Notes: generated by a model from the sequence alone, not told the origin. A stretch of 64,000 bases of DNA from Myoxocephalus aenaeus (GCA_038501785.1 JBAMJR010000246.1:77501-141500), one strand, 5' to 3'. Counted from the stretch's first letter, positions 1 through 12,423 are shown. Translations and numbers: made by a program.

Positions 1-1594
1 AAGATTCAGAAGAAAACCAATATAAAAGAAAAAAGCAGAGACTTTGCTGAGACATTTAAAGAACTCCCTAATGCAATGTATTAATTGCAGTATTAGTTCT
101 TCTTTCAGACGCATCACTTCAAACAAACCGCTTTGTATTCACCCTGCTGACAAAGAGTTTAAATGACAAGAGTAATTTGTAAGAGGGTTATGTAATAATG
201 CTCTGTTTATCGAGTTTCGCATACTTTCGCATGTAAACACACCGAGGGGTTGCCCGTGGTCCGGCCTCCTGCAGTGCTCAAGTGTCACCGCATTATTTGA
301 ACATTTCTCCACCCTCTCATTGAATTAGTGCTCCAGACTCACTAAAACAGATGAGCTTGAAGTGAAGGAGTCGTTTAGAAGTCTCACATCATGAGCAGAC
401 AACTGCAATTACTGATGGGAGAAGATGGGCTTGGGTTTAGCCGGGCCGAGGCCCCGGTGCAGTGTCAGTGAAGGATTGGCCGTGGTGTTTGGTGACGGGG
501 GATGAAGCGGTGTTGATCGCTAAAACATTTACCGCGGCTGCGGCTATCGTCATTTTTCACAGAGCCGGGGCGCCATTGATCAGGATGATATCTGGCGGAG
601 GGGAGCGTGTAGTTAAAGGCACATGTTTAACAAGCTTCTCCCAAAAATTGTCACATAAAGACTTTCCATTATTATTCTGAACAAAGACAGAGCCGTTTTC
701 TATCCCTCAGATCTGTCTTTTGTCAACCCATCCTCGCTGGACAGATTACTTTGCTTAGGAAATAGCTTTCCCGGATCAGACACTGTATTGTTCTCAGATA
801 GAAACAAGGCCAGATGCTGCACTTTGAGGTGGAAAATTAGCCCCATTTTGTTAAAGTGTCCTAATGATAGTCGAGTTAAACCGTTTCTCTAACTATGATT
901 TGGACTGTCTTACCCTTGTTCCTTTAAGACAATGCCAACGTGCAGGAAACCCAAGCCTCCAATAAAACTAACATTAATGGCATTGCAATATGCAAAGCTA
1001 TGCTAATGTTATGCATACTGTCAACCTACATAGTGGCTGTTCTTCGGTCATTTGAAAAGATATGACTGCAATTAGACGACAATTGATTGAAATAATTTGC
1101 GTTTTATGATTCTGTTACTTTTGAGAGCTGACAGGGTGTTGTACGATTCACTGACAGTATATTTTCTCTGCACGCGGAGATTAACTGCTATTATTGACCC
1201 TGATGCAAACCAACGGGTAATACATTTCAAACAAACTACTCACAATCTGGGTGATTTGCATGTGGTGTGTCATTTACCATATTCCCTGATTATCTAATGA
1301 TTTATGCTTTAATATAATGCACGGAGGCCTTTCAAAGCAATATGCGTACCGCACCTTTACAGTGACTTAACATGTCGGAGACAGAGAAAAATTGAAATGA
1401 TAGTTTAAGGGCTGCGGGGAAAAGAGAAGTCTTATCAGTTAAGACTTGCTTTGTATGTAGGATTCTTTTTTCCTTCTCTCCTTGGAAGGCAGGGGTGCAG
1501 TTGATGAATTCTTAAGCAGATCTGGCTGATAATTGTATTTCATAACTGTCATGCGGAGAGGGACTGTCCGCTGAGAAGCTATTTGTGTCACTGC

Positions 1595-1604
1595 ATCTCT
1601 CTCT

Positions 1605-1641
<37 letters not shown>
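1595..1641. repeat. (CT)n microsatellite with C10 interruption
   Basis: CT dinucleotides are broken by a run of about ten C at 1605-1614. Reverse-strand frames across it are repeat artefacts. Confidence 0.9.
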
Positions 1642-1644
<3 letters not shown>

Positions 1645-2023
1645 GCCTCTTCAATAAAACTCAAATCACGACAGAGATTGTTAAGTCTACCTCCAAGATT
1701 ATTAAATCCAAATGGAAAATTTACGGGTGACACTTCATAACAATTAATCTGAGATGCTTGATTAATAAAGTTCGCTCACCCCCTCTCCCCACTCTCTCTC
1801 TCCCTCTCTTCTCCTCTCATTCTCCCTGTCTTCACCCTCCCCATCACTAAAGTTGTCCTGTTTGAGTGGGATGGAGGAGGAGGGGAACAGACGTACGGGT
1901 GGCAGGATGGTTGTCAGGGACGACATGAGTGTCATTCTTTTTGATTAATGGAGCATCGTGACCCCGCCCCTAACCCTCCTTCTTTCCCAGCATGCCCAGT
2001 CTCACCTCTGCAAAGCCCCCCCT

Positions 2024-2025
<2 letters not shown>

Positions 2026-2076
<51 letters not shown>
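2026..2076. repeat. (CA)n microsatellite
   Basis: An uninterrupted CA dinucleotide array of 51 nt. Confidence 0.97.
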
Positions 2077-2078
<2 letters not shown>

Positions 2079-2144
2079 CCCCCAATAACAGGTAAAAATA
2101 GATGTGGGCCAAGTTATGCTCTCCATTTGAATTCTAGCGAGACA

Positions 2145-2375
2145 TGAATTGATAGGAAAAAAGATAGGAAACGAAGGAAGGGAGGAAGGAAGGAAGGAAG
2201 AAAGGGAGAATGAAATGAGGAAGCAGAGAAGTGGAAAGAAAGACATAATTCAGAAAAAAAAAACACAAAACAAAGAGAAATATAAAAAAGCAAAGAGAAC
2301 AAACCAAAGAAAGGAACAAGGAAGGCTACAAGGGGGGAAAGAGAGAAAGGGGAGGCAGAAAGAGATTTTTGGAGA
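2145..2375. repeat. polypurine tract with GGAA units
   Basis: About 230 nt consist overwhelmingly of A and G on the + strand, with a short GGAA tandem at about 2174-2202 and A-runs near 2255. Open frames on both strands here reflect composition. Confidence 0.8.
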
Positions 2376-5300
2376 ATGTCACCTACCTAACCTTGTCACC
2401 ACGTTAAGTCAGCTGTGATTAATTAGTTGAGTGAAACTGAGCAATTAGGTCAGGAGTTTGCGGTGTGCATGAGTACAAATGTGTGTATGCATATGTCAAT
2501 GTGTGTTCATGCACAACTTATGTTGTATTATTATAAAGAACCTTTCATTAACAAAGTATGCAAGCAGTATACAACAGCTGTAAAAAAGCTGTTTGTTTTT
2601 TCATATTTTTGCTTCCTGTCCCTTTCCATGAGGACGAGATTCCGCCAAACCAAAGTTGGCCAGACGTCGGCCGGAGCCCCACACGTGGGAACATCCCACG
2701 GGGAAACCCCACACAGTGCCGTGGCTGTTGTTTTTGTATCCTTTTGAGAAAGTGTTGGAGATGCATTTCCAACACGCTGTCTGCATTAGTCCCATGTGGG
2801 TCTGCTCGAATCTCACGCAATCCTGCTTTTTGCATCAATGAAGCCGATGGACAATTTTGTACAGTTTGATATGCGACTCGCGTTTGAATTCCACGTCAAA
2901 TCGGAATTTACAACAAAATGCAAATGCCTAAAATGGTCATAAATTCACAGTTTCTGCCTGGTTAGCAAAAAAGAAAACCGAGAGTGGTAAAAAATATGTG
3001 TGTGTGTGTTTTTTTAAAGCTGGTGTATTATCGCAGAACTGTGGCTCCAGATTCCTTTGAAAGAGTTTGAGGATAAGAAACCCTTAGACAAATCCTTGAA
3101 CCAGTAAAGGCTTACAAAAGATCATATTTAACAATGATGGCTATATATTTTCCTTTTTGCAATTAAAGAGTCCCTCTGTGTAATTTAATGCTTCTTTTCA
3201 AGTGTCGGGTCCCCTGAGACTTGGCCTGTAGCTATGCCATCGCTCTTGGTGATTATCATTAATGAATGTCGGCGAGGACCATCCCTCAATGTGACTAGGG
3301 AGGAAACACAAGCCCTAATTAAAGGTTCCTATTCATAAATATATGCCTCAAACTGCACGGATCGACAGGCGCTGTGCACACAAGTCATTTTAATGTCAGA
3401 AAAGCACCTTTTTAGGAGCGTTTTCTCCCTTAATGTACAGCAATGTACTGGTGTAGCCTGCAATGGCAGATTTTGCAGCCAACGCCTGCAGCAAGATATC
3501 TGTGCAATTTGAGATTCTCATATATACATGTTGGAGTAAAGCTGAAGATTAGGAGGCAGGATTTGACATGTAAGAGGAGTGAAAAGAAAATAGCTTGATT
3601 TCCAACCATAGTCTCCCCTGTGTGACTGAACATTATGATACTGATTTTGCATGTAATCCTCAGGAGACTCTATTGAGAAGTCTGAGCATGGAGACAACGC
3701 CTCTATCTCCAGTAAGACGTGGAAGTATTTACGAAAATGTTTTACTGATTAAAGGATGTCACAGAGAAAGAAAATAATCCTTATTGCTTGTGTTCTCTCA
3801 TCAAAAGTAATTTTAATCATTTTAATTGCTCCAAATGCAGACTGACAACTGCTCTCGTAAACGCTGGTGGTTGCATTGTCACATTCGTTTCCCCAGATAT
3901 TGGTAATTGTTATGTGAAGAAGATCATGTTAACATTGAGGATCATATTGAGTCTGTCTGAACGTTGTTGTGTGTGTGTGTTTTTCACAAGGGCTCAAATA
4001 AGTCTTGTCGGAAAAAGGAGCTCGGTGAGACAAACATTTGGCTGCTTCTCTTTCCTTCCGTAATGGCTGAAAAATGCTAATTGGAGTGCATGTGTCAAAG
4101 AAAACAAAAGGGAAGGGAGGAGGAGAGGGAAGGAGTGTACGTGTCAGAGACGCTGGTATTTTGAAACGTGGAATATGTCACTTTATTTCGTCGAGTCGGG
4201 AAGGATTTTTTTAGCAGAGTTGTTTCCAGGAAGCAGGACATCTCAGATAAAGTTGGGCCTGTGATTGTATGTAATGTAGCTCGTGTTTAAAAGAAGAAAC
4301 TAATAACCGCTTTCTGACGTGCTGTATTTATTCTGCTGAACAATTATTTCATAGTTCATGTAAACAAGCTGAAGTTGCTTCTTTTCCTTTCAGCTTTCTT
4401 GTTGCTGTAAAATAACAGCTCGAATCCCTGTGAGACTGGGATCCTTTAATAAACCTGCATCTGTCACCGCCGCACAGCATTTCATCACATTCCTCGTCCA
4501 AACTGACAAAATCAGGGAAAAAAAGCTCAGGCAAGGATTACAAACCTTTAATTGCATTGTCAAAACTACAGCAACATATCGTTTTTTAAGTCTACACATT
4601 AAACAAGTCATGGAAAAGTAAATCTCTATAAAATATCAAAACCTCTGTCTCTCTCTCTCTCCATACTCACACTTGGCATTTTAATTATGCAGTCTTATCA
4701 GATAGATGTGGAGATATAGCTCATGTCAAAGTTAGAGCCTCTTCTTTATTAATTTTTTATTATATATTCTTATATTCGGCCTGTCAATGAGTGTCTGGAA
4801 TCTGATAGGACCCATCATTGATTGAAGATTACTCAAGATTATAAAGAAGAGGCATTATCATAAGCTGTAAGCCTTTGTCGTTCCAAATGTTAACTTATTT
4901 GAATGACATCAAGGGAAAAGATTACACTCTATTTCAGTCCACCAAGAATAAGTTTAGACGTCCGGCACTGTGGCAGATCTCTATACAACTAACATTGAAA
5001 TATAAGAGCTTCGTCAGAACACATATCACAGAGACGTTAAACACCACGTTACATCCCTGACAGCCAATTTGCAGTACTTGCATGGCAGAGGAGCCCAAAC
5101 CTTTTGACATCAGAGGTTTATGGCTGCAAAATGGTTAGCCACAGGCCAAAATCTGGAATACAACATACATTAGTAATGTTACATTAAGAGGTGGGCATTG
5201 AATTCTTGGTTTATGTCATGAGGATTTTTTGTTGATGTGCTTTGCGATTGCCAAGATAATTCAGATAAACATCTATTGAGGTGAACTGAAATGCATCGCT

Positions 5301-7740
5301 TTCACCTGCTGAGGAATGAACAATTTAAAAGATGGTATTCATACAGTGATCTCCATGCTCTATACTTTGTCAATAAAAGAACTTCCCTTTGCTGCATATC
5401 AAACGGTTCCACTGAAACTGTTTCCAGCTTGTTGACTGTGTCAAAATAATAAAATCATGCTACAGTGTGTGTCTCCGACCTTTTATATCTTTTGAGTTAT
5501 TTTTCATTCATGGGTCATGTGATGCTCTCTGTGGCAGTGATGATGACGATACAACAAGGATATACTAATAAGGCTGATGAAGAATAGAAAAGGGGAAGGG
5601 GAAGAAATAAAGTAATATTTACAGCTGTATTGATTCTGAACATTTAAAAAAAAATTGATCGCATGTTTGACCGGCAAGAAAATGTCAACACACAAACCTC
5701 AAGGCATGACTTTGGTTTCATTGGTTTTATTGTTGTTCTAAACTAATCATTTCGATTTTACAAATCATTTTCAGAATTGTTCGGTGGCATACGAAAAAGA
5801 AATGAAATCATAGCTCAGTAGGAATTTTCTTTCTGGGACTTCATGTGAAAAATGTGCTGAAAGGTGCGTTACAGTCAACAACATTTGTATTTGACACATA
5901 TGTATTATTAATGATGTTTCTCAAAACTTTGGATGTTATTTAGTCACGTCTTTGAGTAAATGTATATTGGTGGCATTTCATTCCCAATATCATCTTTTTG
6001 GGGGGGAACCACACTGTTTTTCAAAGTTACAGTATTAAAAAAGTGTTTTTGTCATGATTTGGTCACGAGTTTAAGAGCTTTTTTCAAACAAGGTCCCTCA
6101 CCTCATTTGACCAGCAGGACTCCTTTGCAGTAGGATCCACTAGATCTCATAAACAGCTTCGCCGATGGTCACGTCAGACCTACAAATAGAAGAAGAAAAG
6201 AAAGTAAAGAATAATGTATGTAAAATATACATGACAACTACTCGGATGTTCTCACCAGTTCTGAGGGGGTTTCATCACACAGAAGAGAAGGGAACAGGAC
6301 GACATGTCATCGCGCTGTCACCGTGCCACAGTGTGTAAGAGGGGCTTCATGTATACAAGTTGGGGGTGGTGGGAAACAACTGTTTGTGCGTTCGGCTTTT
6401 GTCATTCATGCTCATGGACCCCCCCCCCCCCCTGTGTCTAAGCATCACGAATAGAATAACTATACTGTAGCAGGCAATTTGGATCATGATGTCCTGATCG
6501 TGTGTGTCTTTCTGTTGTGGAAGAAATGTGAATATCTGAAGTAACTGTACTGTTGTAAATGTTATGTCAAAGGTTATAAAGAGAGTAGTGCAAATTCTTT
6601 ACTTTTTTTTTATCTCAGCTGTTAAGCTAAAATATTATCTGTGACTTTCAGGGAGAAGCGGTGCAATTTGATGGACATTTTAATACAATAAAAGTCCAAC
6701 TAATTACCACAAATTCACATAAAATGACGCTGATGTAACAAACAAAAAAGAGGACTTTCACAGTAGTTGTGCATATGCCGTCTGAAGAGACAGGAGAGAC
6801 AGAAAGAAACTGCACAAAAACAAGCAAGAAATCATAAAAGAAAGAGAAGGACGGCGTGAAAGAAATGTAATACAGAGACAGAGAAAAACATTGTGATTGT
6901 AGCGTGAATATTTGAGCGAGCTTTTCCTTTGCATGAGTCCTGCACATGGACAGACATTTCAATGCAGAGCCGGTTCCTGCCTCTTGAACTACATGTCCCC
7001 CCCTGCTGGCCCAGGATCAGATCATGCACAAGCTTCTCTGCTGTGCCTCTGATCCCGAGAGCATCAGGGATACCTCACTCACTATCACAAACAAATGACT
7101 GTGTAGTCAAGCTTTTATTGTTTATTCTGGCAGTCGGTGGGTTCATTTCATTCCCAGTTTTTAGACCCTGACCTCAACATTTTATAAATAATGATACATG
7201 TTATCTTAATAAGGACTCAAGGTTGAAAATAGCTTAGAAGCAGAGAATAGTTTTTATTTAAAAGAAGGATCCTACATCTTGTTTTTCTTATTCTATTTTA
7301 ATAGCTCTCAGTATCACTAAAACTAGTAAAATAAATAGTGTAATGAAAAACCTCACCCAGGGGTTGTGAAACAGTTTACGTCCATCGCTGATGTATTTGC
7401 AGCCAACCTTTAATGTTTTTGTTTAAGGGATGATGTATACTGCAGTAATAACACAGTCCTGCACTCAACTCAAGAAAAGCACATTCAAGCATTTTACATA
7501 TCCAACAATAATTATTTTAAGTGAGCCAGCATTGGCTGCAAAATGAAGCATTTTTTTCTATATATATATTTGATCCGGTTTTCAATGTGATTTGTGTTTG
7601 TAATTGAATCCTAAATGTGATCAGTCTGAATAAGTGGACACACATTTTTAATTTGTGTAAAACATCCCCAAGAAAAAGAACAATAATGTGTGAACTGCAG
7701 CTTCTCCTGTCTGTCTGTCTGTCTGTTTGCAGACTTCAGG

Positions 7741-8345
7741 GTGAAAATATAGTGACGTAAGTCGCTTCGATCAATCAGCGGGCAGGCCGCTTTGACAGAC
7801 AGGGATAGACAGATGTTGGGGCGGTACTTGGTATTTCTGTTACCACATAATAGGCGACCTCAGACATCTTCTCTGCGCAGATGATCACTTTTCGCAGACA
7901 TGCAGTGCTCAAAAATAGCGAGCGCGCGGACGCAGAGATCTTTAGAGGAGTCTCACTGCTGTGCGTAATGAGGAGGAGACACCCGGCTGTTTATTACCTG
8001 TTCACTGGAGAGAGAGAGAAGAAGAAGAAAAAGAAGATAAAGCGTGAGGGGTAAATCACCAGAAACTCACCAGAATCAGTCACACCAGGACGGTGTGGAG
8101 AGTTGGTAATCCAGGGTCTTGTAAACGATCCGGTTCAAAGCTCCGGTCGCAGCCCGGACTGGAGGCTTTGCAGGCGGTTGTGATAGTGTCCTAGAGACGG
8201 AAGAGGAGCGCATCCAGTCTGAACCGAGCCCGCTCTCATGTGCCATCCACGTTATTTGTGATTCTATCACTCAAACTTTACACTTTGTTCCCCGTCCCTC
8301 TTCTTCTTCTTCTTCTTCTTCTTCTTCTTCATCTCCATCCTCGCC
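7741..8345. promoter_or_regulatory. candidate upstream CpG-bearing regulatory block
   Basis: About 2.2 kb before tshz1 the composition changes abruptly. CpG becomes frequent (7765-7790, 7905-7935, 8080-8235). A full TGACGTAA CRE/ATF-type site is at 7753-7760, and a CTTTGACAGACAG stretch resembling MEIS/PREP sites follows near 7790. It could be an alternative first exon or promoter of tshz1, or an enhancer. No ATG-led coding frame of note is present. Function is inferred from composition only. Confidence 0.35.
8300..8330. repeat. (CTT)n trinucleotide repeat
   Basis: Ten CTT units in tandem. Confidence 0.95.
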
Positions 8346-9042
8346 ATGCCGTAAATCATGGCTGTCTCATTGGAGATAACATTAGCCTACTTGTGTGCCC
8401 TTTATAAACACTTTATGGTGGATAATAGTTAGGACGGAGTGTAGGCTATTAATGGAGCCTCTTGTGGATTCAGAGCCCCTCCCCTTCACTGCAAGCCTCA
8501 CTAGAAAAAGGTGTAACGAATCGATCCGCAGCCTCCTTTGTCCCGCTAAAGAGGTCACTGGAAATCTCCACATTTTTTAAGCAAACTTTGGGGGCAGAGC
8601 TGAGAGCCGATCTGCACTGCACATTTAAAGCTGTCTGGGAAAAGTAAAACTGTTTTTTATATAATGTCATTTGCGGAAGTTGTGTTTCTTGAGGGCAGTT
8701 TTTTTGTTTGTTTAAATACATGTTTTGCCACAAATTCCAAGTCCTACTGTTTCCATGAATTATTAGTGATTGATGTTTCAGGGTATAATCCCAATAATCA
8801 GTCAGGCCTTATTCTGCTGTGCTTGTAGAAAGATTATCCTCCTTGTGTCGGATCAACAATGTCTAACAGGTTTATTGGTGCTTTTAGCGATTTCATATGG
8901 AGATTTTATTGGTATTTTCATATTAAAAAGATGGATTTGTATTGTCGAGGATAAGATTGCAGTCCTCAGCTAATATTACATATATACTGTAGCAGCAGTG
9001 ACTATTAAACCAAATCTGATTTTTAGGAATCCTTCTCACTCC

Positions 9043-9048
<6 letters not shown>

Positions 9049-9117
<69 letters not shown>
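9049..9117. repeat. (CA)n microsatellite, left arm of CA/TG pair
   Basis: A pure CA array of 69 nt. It is the reverse complement of the TG array at 9212-9298, so the two could pair. Confidence 0.97.
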
Positions 9118-9119
<2 letters not shown>

Positions 9120-9205
9120 AACTTGTTTGAGGCAGCTCTCATTCTAAAGCTCTCATTGTTAAAGTGCAAGTTTACAAATCATCACATGATAACAAACGGG
9201 ACGCG

Positions 9206-9211
<6 letters not shown>

Positions 9212-9298
<87 letters not shown>
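9212..9298. repeat. (GT)n microsatellite, right arm of CA/TG pair
   Basis: A pure GT array of 87 nt, 94 nt after the CA array at 9049-9117. Confidence 0.97.
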
Positions 9299-9299
<1 letters not shown>

Positions 9300-9766
9300 A
9301 GACGGAAAGGCGTTGGACTGAAAGCCATCCCAGTGAACAATTAGAGCCTTGGATTGACAGGTGGGCTCTGCCTGTCAGGGTGACGCTGGTGGAGGGGTGG
9401 AGTAACGGAGAGGCCGGAAAGGCAGCTGGATGTGTCTTGTCTATCAGTGGGAGCTGTCTGAACGCACCGCGCATCACCAAATGTGCGCACACTTCACTGC
9501 GGAGAATACCCGGGGACGCTCGCTGCATGCGCTCTTTACAACAAATAACAATACATACAAAAAGCACCAAACAACCGCAGCAGTCCGCGGCTCGGAGGGC
9601 GGGCCCGCTCGTTGTGTTTGGGGATGACTTTCTGAGAAATTCGTCAAGTGTCCATGTTGACAATCGGACGGACACGCGTATATGTGAGTATTTCATTATC
9701 CAGAGGCTGTTTTCAGGGAGACGGGGTGTGTGAGCTGATTGCTGCTGCAGGCTTTTCTCCCCCCCC

Positions 9767-9791
9767 CACACACACACACACACACACACAC
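9767..9791. repeat. short (CA)n after a poly-C run
   Basis: A C-run (about 9759-9767) passes into 12 CA units, just upstream of the presumed promoter core. Confidence 0.9.
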
Positions 9792-10041
9792 TTGACTGAT
9801 TGACACGCAGCCCGGCTAACGTGTCACTCTTTCCTCTCCTTTTTCCCCCGATTTCCTCCCGAAGACTGTGGCGGAGGTCGTGGAGGAGCTCGGAGCTGCA
9901 CCTGGACGGACGGACGGAGCGGAACACTACAGCGCAGCTTGCTCTCCAGTTAAAACGCCAGAAGGGGAGCTCCGTTTTTCCTCACTTTTGCCGTAAACAG
10001 AGGTACGAATTAGTCCGGCGAAGGGGTGTAAACCTCTTTTG

Positions 10042-10261
10042 ATGGAAACGAGTCGAGGAGCTCCGGTAGCTGTCCATATCCGCCCTCGATAGACTGAGAA
10101 TCCGCACGGAGCTTTTCCGACAGCTTTTTTTTTTTTTTTTTGTCCACCGACCCCACAGCCGGCGATGAGTTTCGGCAGAAGTTAACGGACGTGCTCCCTT
10201 TTGCTTTAACAGATTTGTAATCTTCGGACATGCAGATTATAAACTGATGAGTAGAGATTAA
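10042..10261 (+). other. cluster of four short upstream ORFs in the leader
   Basis: Four ATG-started frames close quickly in the presumed leader: 10042-10092 (16 residues), 10165-10185 (6 residues), 10230-10247 (5 residues) and 10247-10261 (4 residues). The last two overlap by one base. They belong to the mRNA only if transcription starts upstream of 10042, which is unknown. Short uORFs in leaders of developmental regulators often lower translation of the main frame; that role is inferred here. Confidence 0.4.
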
Positions 10262-10289
10262 ACCTCCGATACAAAAAAAAAAAAAAAAA
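10125..10289. repeat. T17 and A17 homopolymers in the tshz1 leader
   Basis: A 17-nt T-run (10125-10141) and a 17-nt A-run (10273-10289) are separated by 131 nt. They are perfectly complementary and could pair in the mRNA if both lie in the leader. Confidence 0.85.
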
Positions 10290-10429
10290 GAGACTTCTTC
10301 GCCCGGCGAGGGATCTACACTTTATTTCTAACATCCCGCTGAAGAACCGAGGAAGCGCTGCTGGCTTTGATTTCCTCACTTTGGTTTCCTCTCCAGCTTG
10401 TCCGCTGTTTTTGTTTTTTTAATCTCTGC

Positions 10430-10501
10430 ATGAAAAGTCCAACGGAAAGTCCTGCAGCAGCATGCCGAGGAGAAAGCAGCAAGCACCGCGGCGGTCAGCA
10501 G
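10430..10501 (+). other. overlapping upstream ORF, first part (continues at 33648-33914)
   Basis: An ATG at 10430-10432 lies 32 nt before the tshz1 ATG and is in a different frame. It reads 24 codons to the exon end at 10501, which is a codon boundary in this frame. After splicing it continues at 33648 with TTT, then ATG at 33651, and stops at 33912-33914, giving 112 codons plus stop. Its start context is weak (T at -3, A at +4). The main ATG has A at -3, so leaky scanning past the uORF is plausible. The frame is a direct reading; whether it is translated is unknown. Confidence 0.5.
10462..10501 (+). CDS. tshz1: Teashirt homeobox protein Tshz1, coding exon 1 (N-terminus)
   Basis: The ATG at 10462 opens 13 codons reading MPRRKQQAPRRSA, then one base (G at 10501) before a strong CAG|GTAAGC donor at 10502. 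This peptide is the hallmark N-terminus of vertebrate teashirt zinc-finger proteins, which begin in a tiny coding exon followed by a long phase-1 intron. Joining G to the TT that opens exon 2 gives Val14 and keeps the long downstream frame open. Residues 3-9 (RRKQQAP) fit the RRKQxxP pattern used by FOG, SALL and BCL11 repressors to bind the RBBP4/NuRD complex, so this 40-nt exon may carry a repressor-recruitment motif. The start is chosen for family match and good context (A at -3). Without this exon the large frame lacks a proper initiator. Confidence 0.93.
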
Positions 10502-12306
10502 GTAAGCCCCGGCTCTCTAAACGAACACCCCCCCCATTCGGCACAAACGCACTTTATTCTCCACAGTCACGACGAACAGCGAGAATCCCGCTCAGTGTGC
10601 GGACAAGTTTACACAGCGGTGCGGGACACGATGCGAGGCTAGCAGGCTCGAGCCCACATCTCTTAACAGCCCATAATAGGTTTATTTCTCCTAATCTAAG
10701 CCGTGTTTGACCGGCGGACAGTATTGTTTCATTTACGCAGCCATATGCTTCGATGCCTATTCTGCCTCTTGAGAAATGAACGCGCTCAGCAGCATCCCAA
10801 GTTCTCCAAACAAACAAAGCTCATCTTATCTCGTTTTTACAGGCTAACGTGTTGTGATGTGTTGGTGCCAGTAAAAAAAAAAAAAAAAAGAAAAGAAAAG
10901 GAAAAAAAAAAGAAAAAAAGAAAAGTGTCGTATTTTCAGTTCCGCTGTGGGATTGCCATCCTTGATTTGATGCTTGATTGATCGCCTGTCATGCGACCGC
11001 CTTTGATCTATTCATTCCTGATCAACATCAGTAAATCATTCACCAGAGGGACACGCATGCGCCCCGGCAGCTGGACTCCCTCAAAGGATAACTTTTTGCC
11101 CCCGCCGAGGAGCAAAGAAAAGACAAATTGAAAGAAAAGTTCTCAAGCGGGATAAATACTTTGCGATTAATACCCAAGGGGGGAGGGAACGGGGGAGGAG
11201 GGATGAGGGGTGCTGGGCCGTAGCGAGATCACAGGGAGGCTCTCGGACAGAAATAGCCCCAAAACACGGCAGGGTGAAGTGGGGAGGTTACCTCTAATGG
11301 TCACTTCAAGCTCCTGACCTGACCTCCGTGTTCATCTCTTAGGGAAAGGAAGTGTTGTAAATGTGCCGTAAATGTTTAGGAGGCAGGATGCAACAGCAAC
11401 CTTATCTAAACATGAATGAGCTTAAAATCACTATGTGGTACCACACACTTGCTTAATATCAAATACAAGGTTTTTAACAGTGTTTGGGGATGAGCATGTG
11501 TAATAATAGGCACATAAGGAGTTACAAGTTAGGCACTAATTTGTATTTAACTGCCTTTTTTTTATTCCTTTCCGAAAAAGGACCTCAACCAGAGTAAATA
11601 ATTACACATTTTCAAAGAAATTCAATGCCACAATCTCTCTTTTTTTCAGCTCCCACATATTGTCCGCCCGCCGACAGTCGTGTCTCCATGTCATCGTTAA
11701 GTTGACCAGACATGAACTGTTCTGAGAGAGAATCACATGTTTGCCTGAATCCATTTGATGTCCCTGGGCGATGTGTGTGATTGACATGCATTTCCAAATG
11801 ACGGGGGAAAGAGGAGCCTTTGAAGTTGGCGCAGTAATGACCAAAGCCGAATAAAACAGCTGTAGAATGTTAAGCAGGCGGTGGAAATGTGAGGTTAAGC
11901 AGACTTAATCAAGGTTGTGACAGAAAGACTTTGAACTCGGTGGGGCTGTAATTTCTAATTGACGCCAGGCTTTAGTGATGGATAGAGGAAAATGTGTTTG
12001 AAGAACAAGCCTGAGAGTGAATAGTGTCGGTTTATACCTCTGCTACAAACACTGGTGAAATCCCCAAAAGAGAGCATGAAACAGAAAGTGTTTTCCTGCT
12101 TTTGCAGCCTCTCCTGGTCACTCAGCCGAGCTCTGAAGTGGCCCCATTCAGGCTCAGCTTTTGAATATTGATTTTATTGTCTGCTTTTGTGACAGACGCA
12201 TACATCACAGGCAGTAATGGTTAATCCCAACTTGGCAGCCTGTGTCTCTACATTATTTCCAGTGCCTGACATATGGTCAATCCAAAAAACTTTAAAACCT
12301 CTCCTG

Positions 12307-12423
<117 letters not shown>

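Larger units (their letters stand above)
1..9579. other. upstream non-genic region
   Basis: No gene is supported here. Open frames are short, mutually overlapping or repeat-derived. Stretches of complex, non-repetitive sequence occur at 380-620 and 3170-3340, the latter with TAATTA and TTAATGA homeodomain-type cores. Simple repeats lie at 1595-1641, 2026-2076, 2145-2375 (purine-rich), 6419-6432 (poly-C), 7709-7728 (CTGT), 8300-8330 (CTT), 9049-9117 and 9212-9298. The rest is ordinary AT-rich unique DNA with nothing I can name. Confidence 0.6.
9580..10461 (+). promoter_or_regulatory. tshz1: tshz1 CpG-rich promoter and 5' leader
   Basis: This block lies directly upstream of the tshz1 start codon. 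It is visibly richer in CpG than its flanks, for example around 9577-9620, 9850-9925, 10010-10110 and 10300-10365. A GGGCGGG Sp1-type box is at 9597-9603. I see no convincing TATA box, which fits a CpG-island promoter with dispersed starts, so the transcription start cannot be fixed from sequence. A PBX-like TGATTGAC is at 9798-9805, and a related GGATTGACAG lies just outside at 9351-9360. The leader part holds a T17 run (10125-10141) and an A17 run (10273-10289). The promoter call is inferred from position and composition. Confidence 0.6.

Noticed and set aside
2548..2869. Several overlapping frames of about 60-105 codons on both strands
   Set aside because: Simultaneous openness on both strands reflects local composition. 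The block has small palindromes (for example 2752-2775) but no protein signature.
9164..9733. 189-codon forward frame over the same region
   Set aside because: Its core is the translated TG array (alternating Cys-Val), with no recognisable domain on either side.
9172..9927. 251-codon reverse-strand open frame near the promoter
   Set aside because: It is kept open by the 9212-9298 dinucleotide array and CpG-rich promoter sequence, shows a poly-His/Thr stretch and resembles no protein family.
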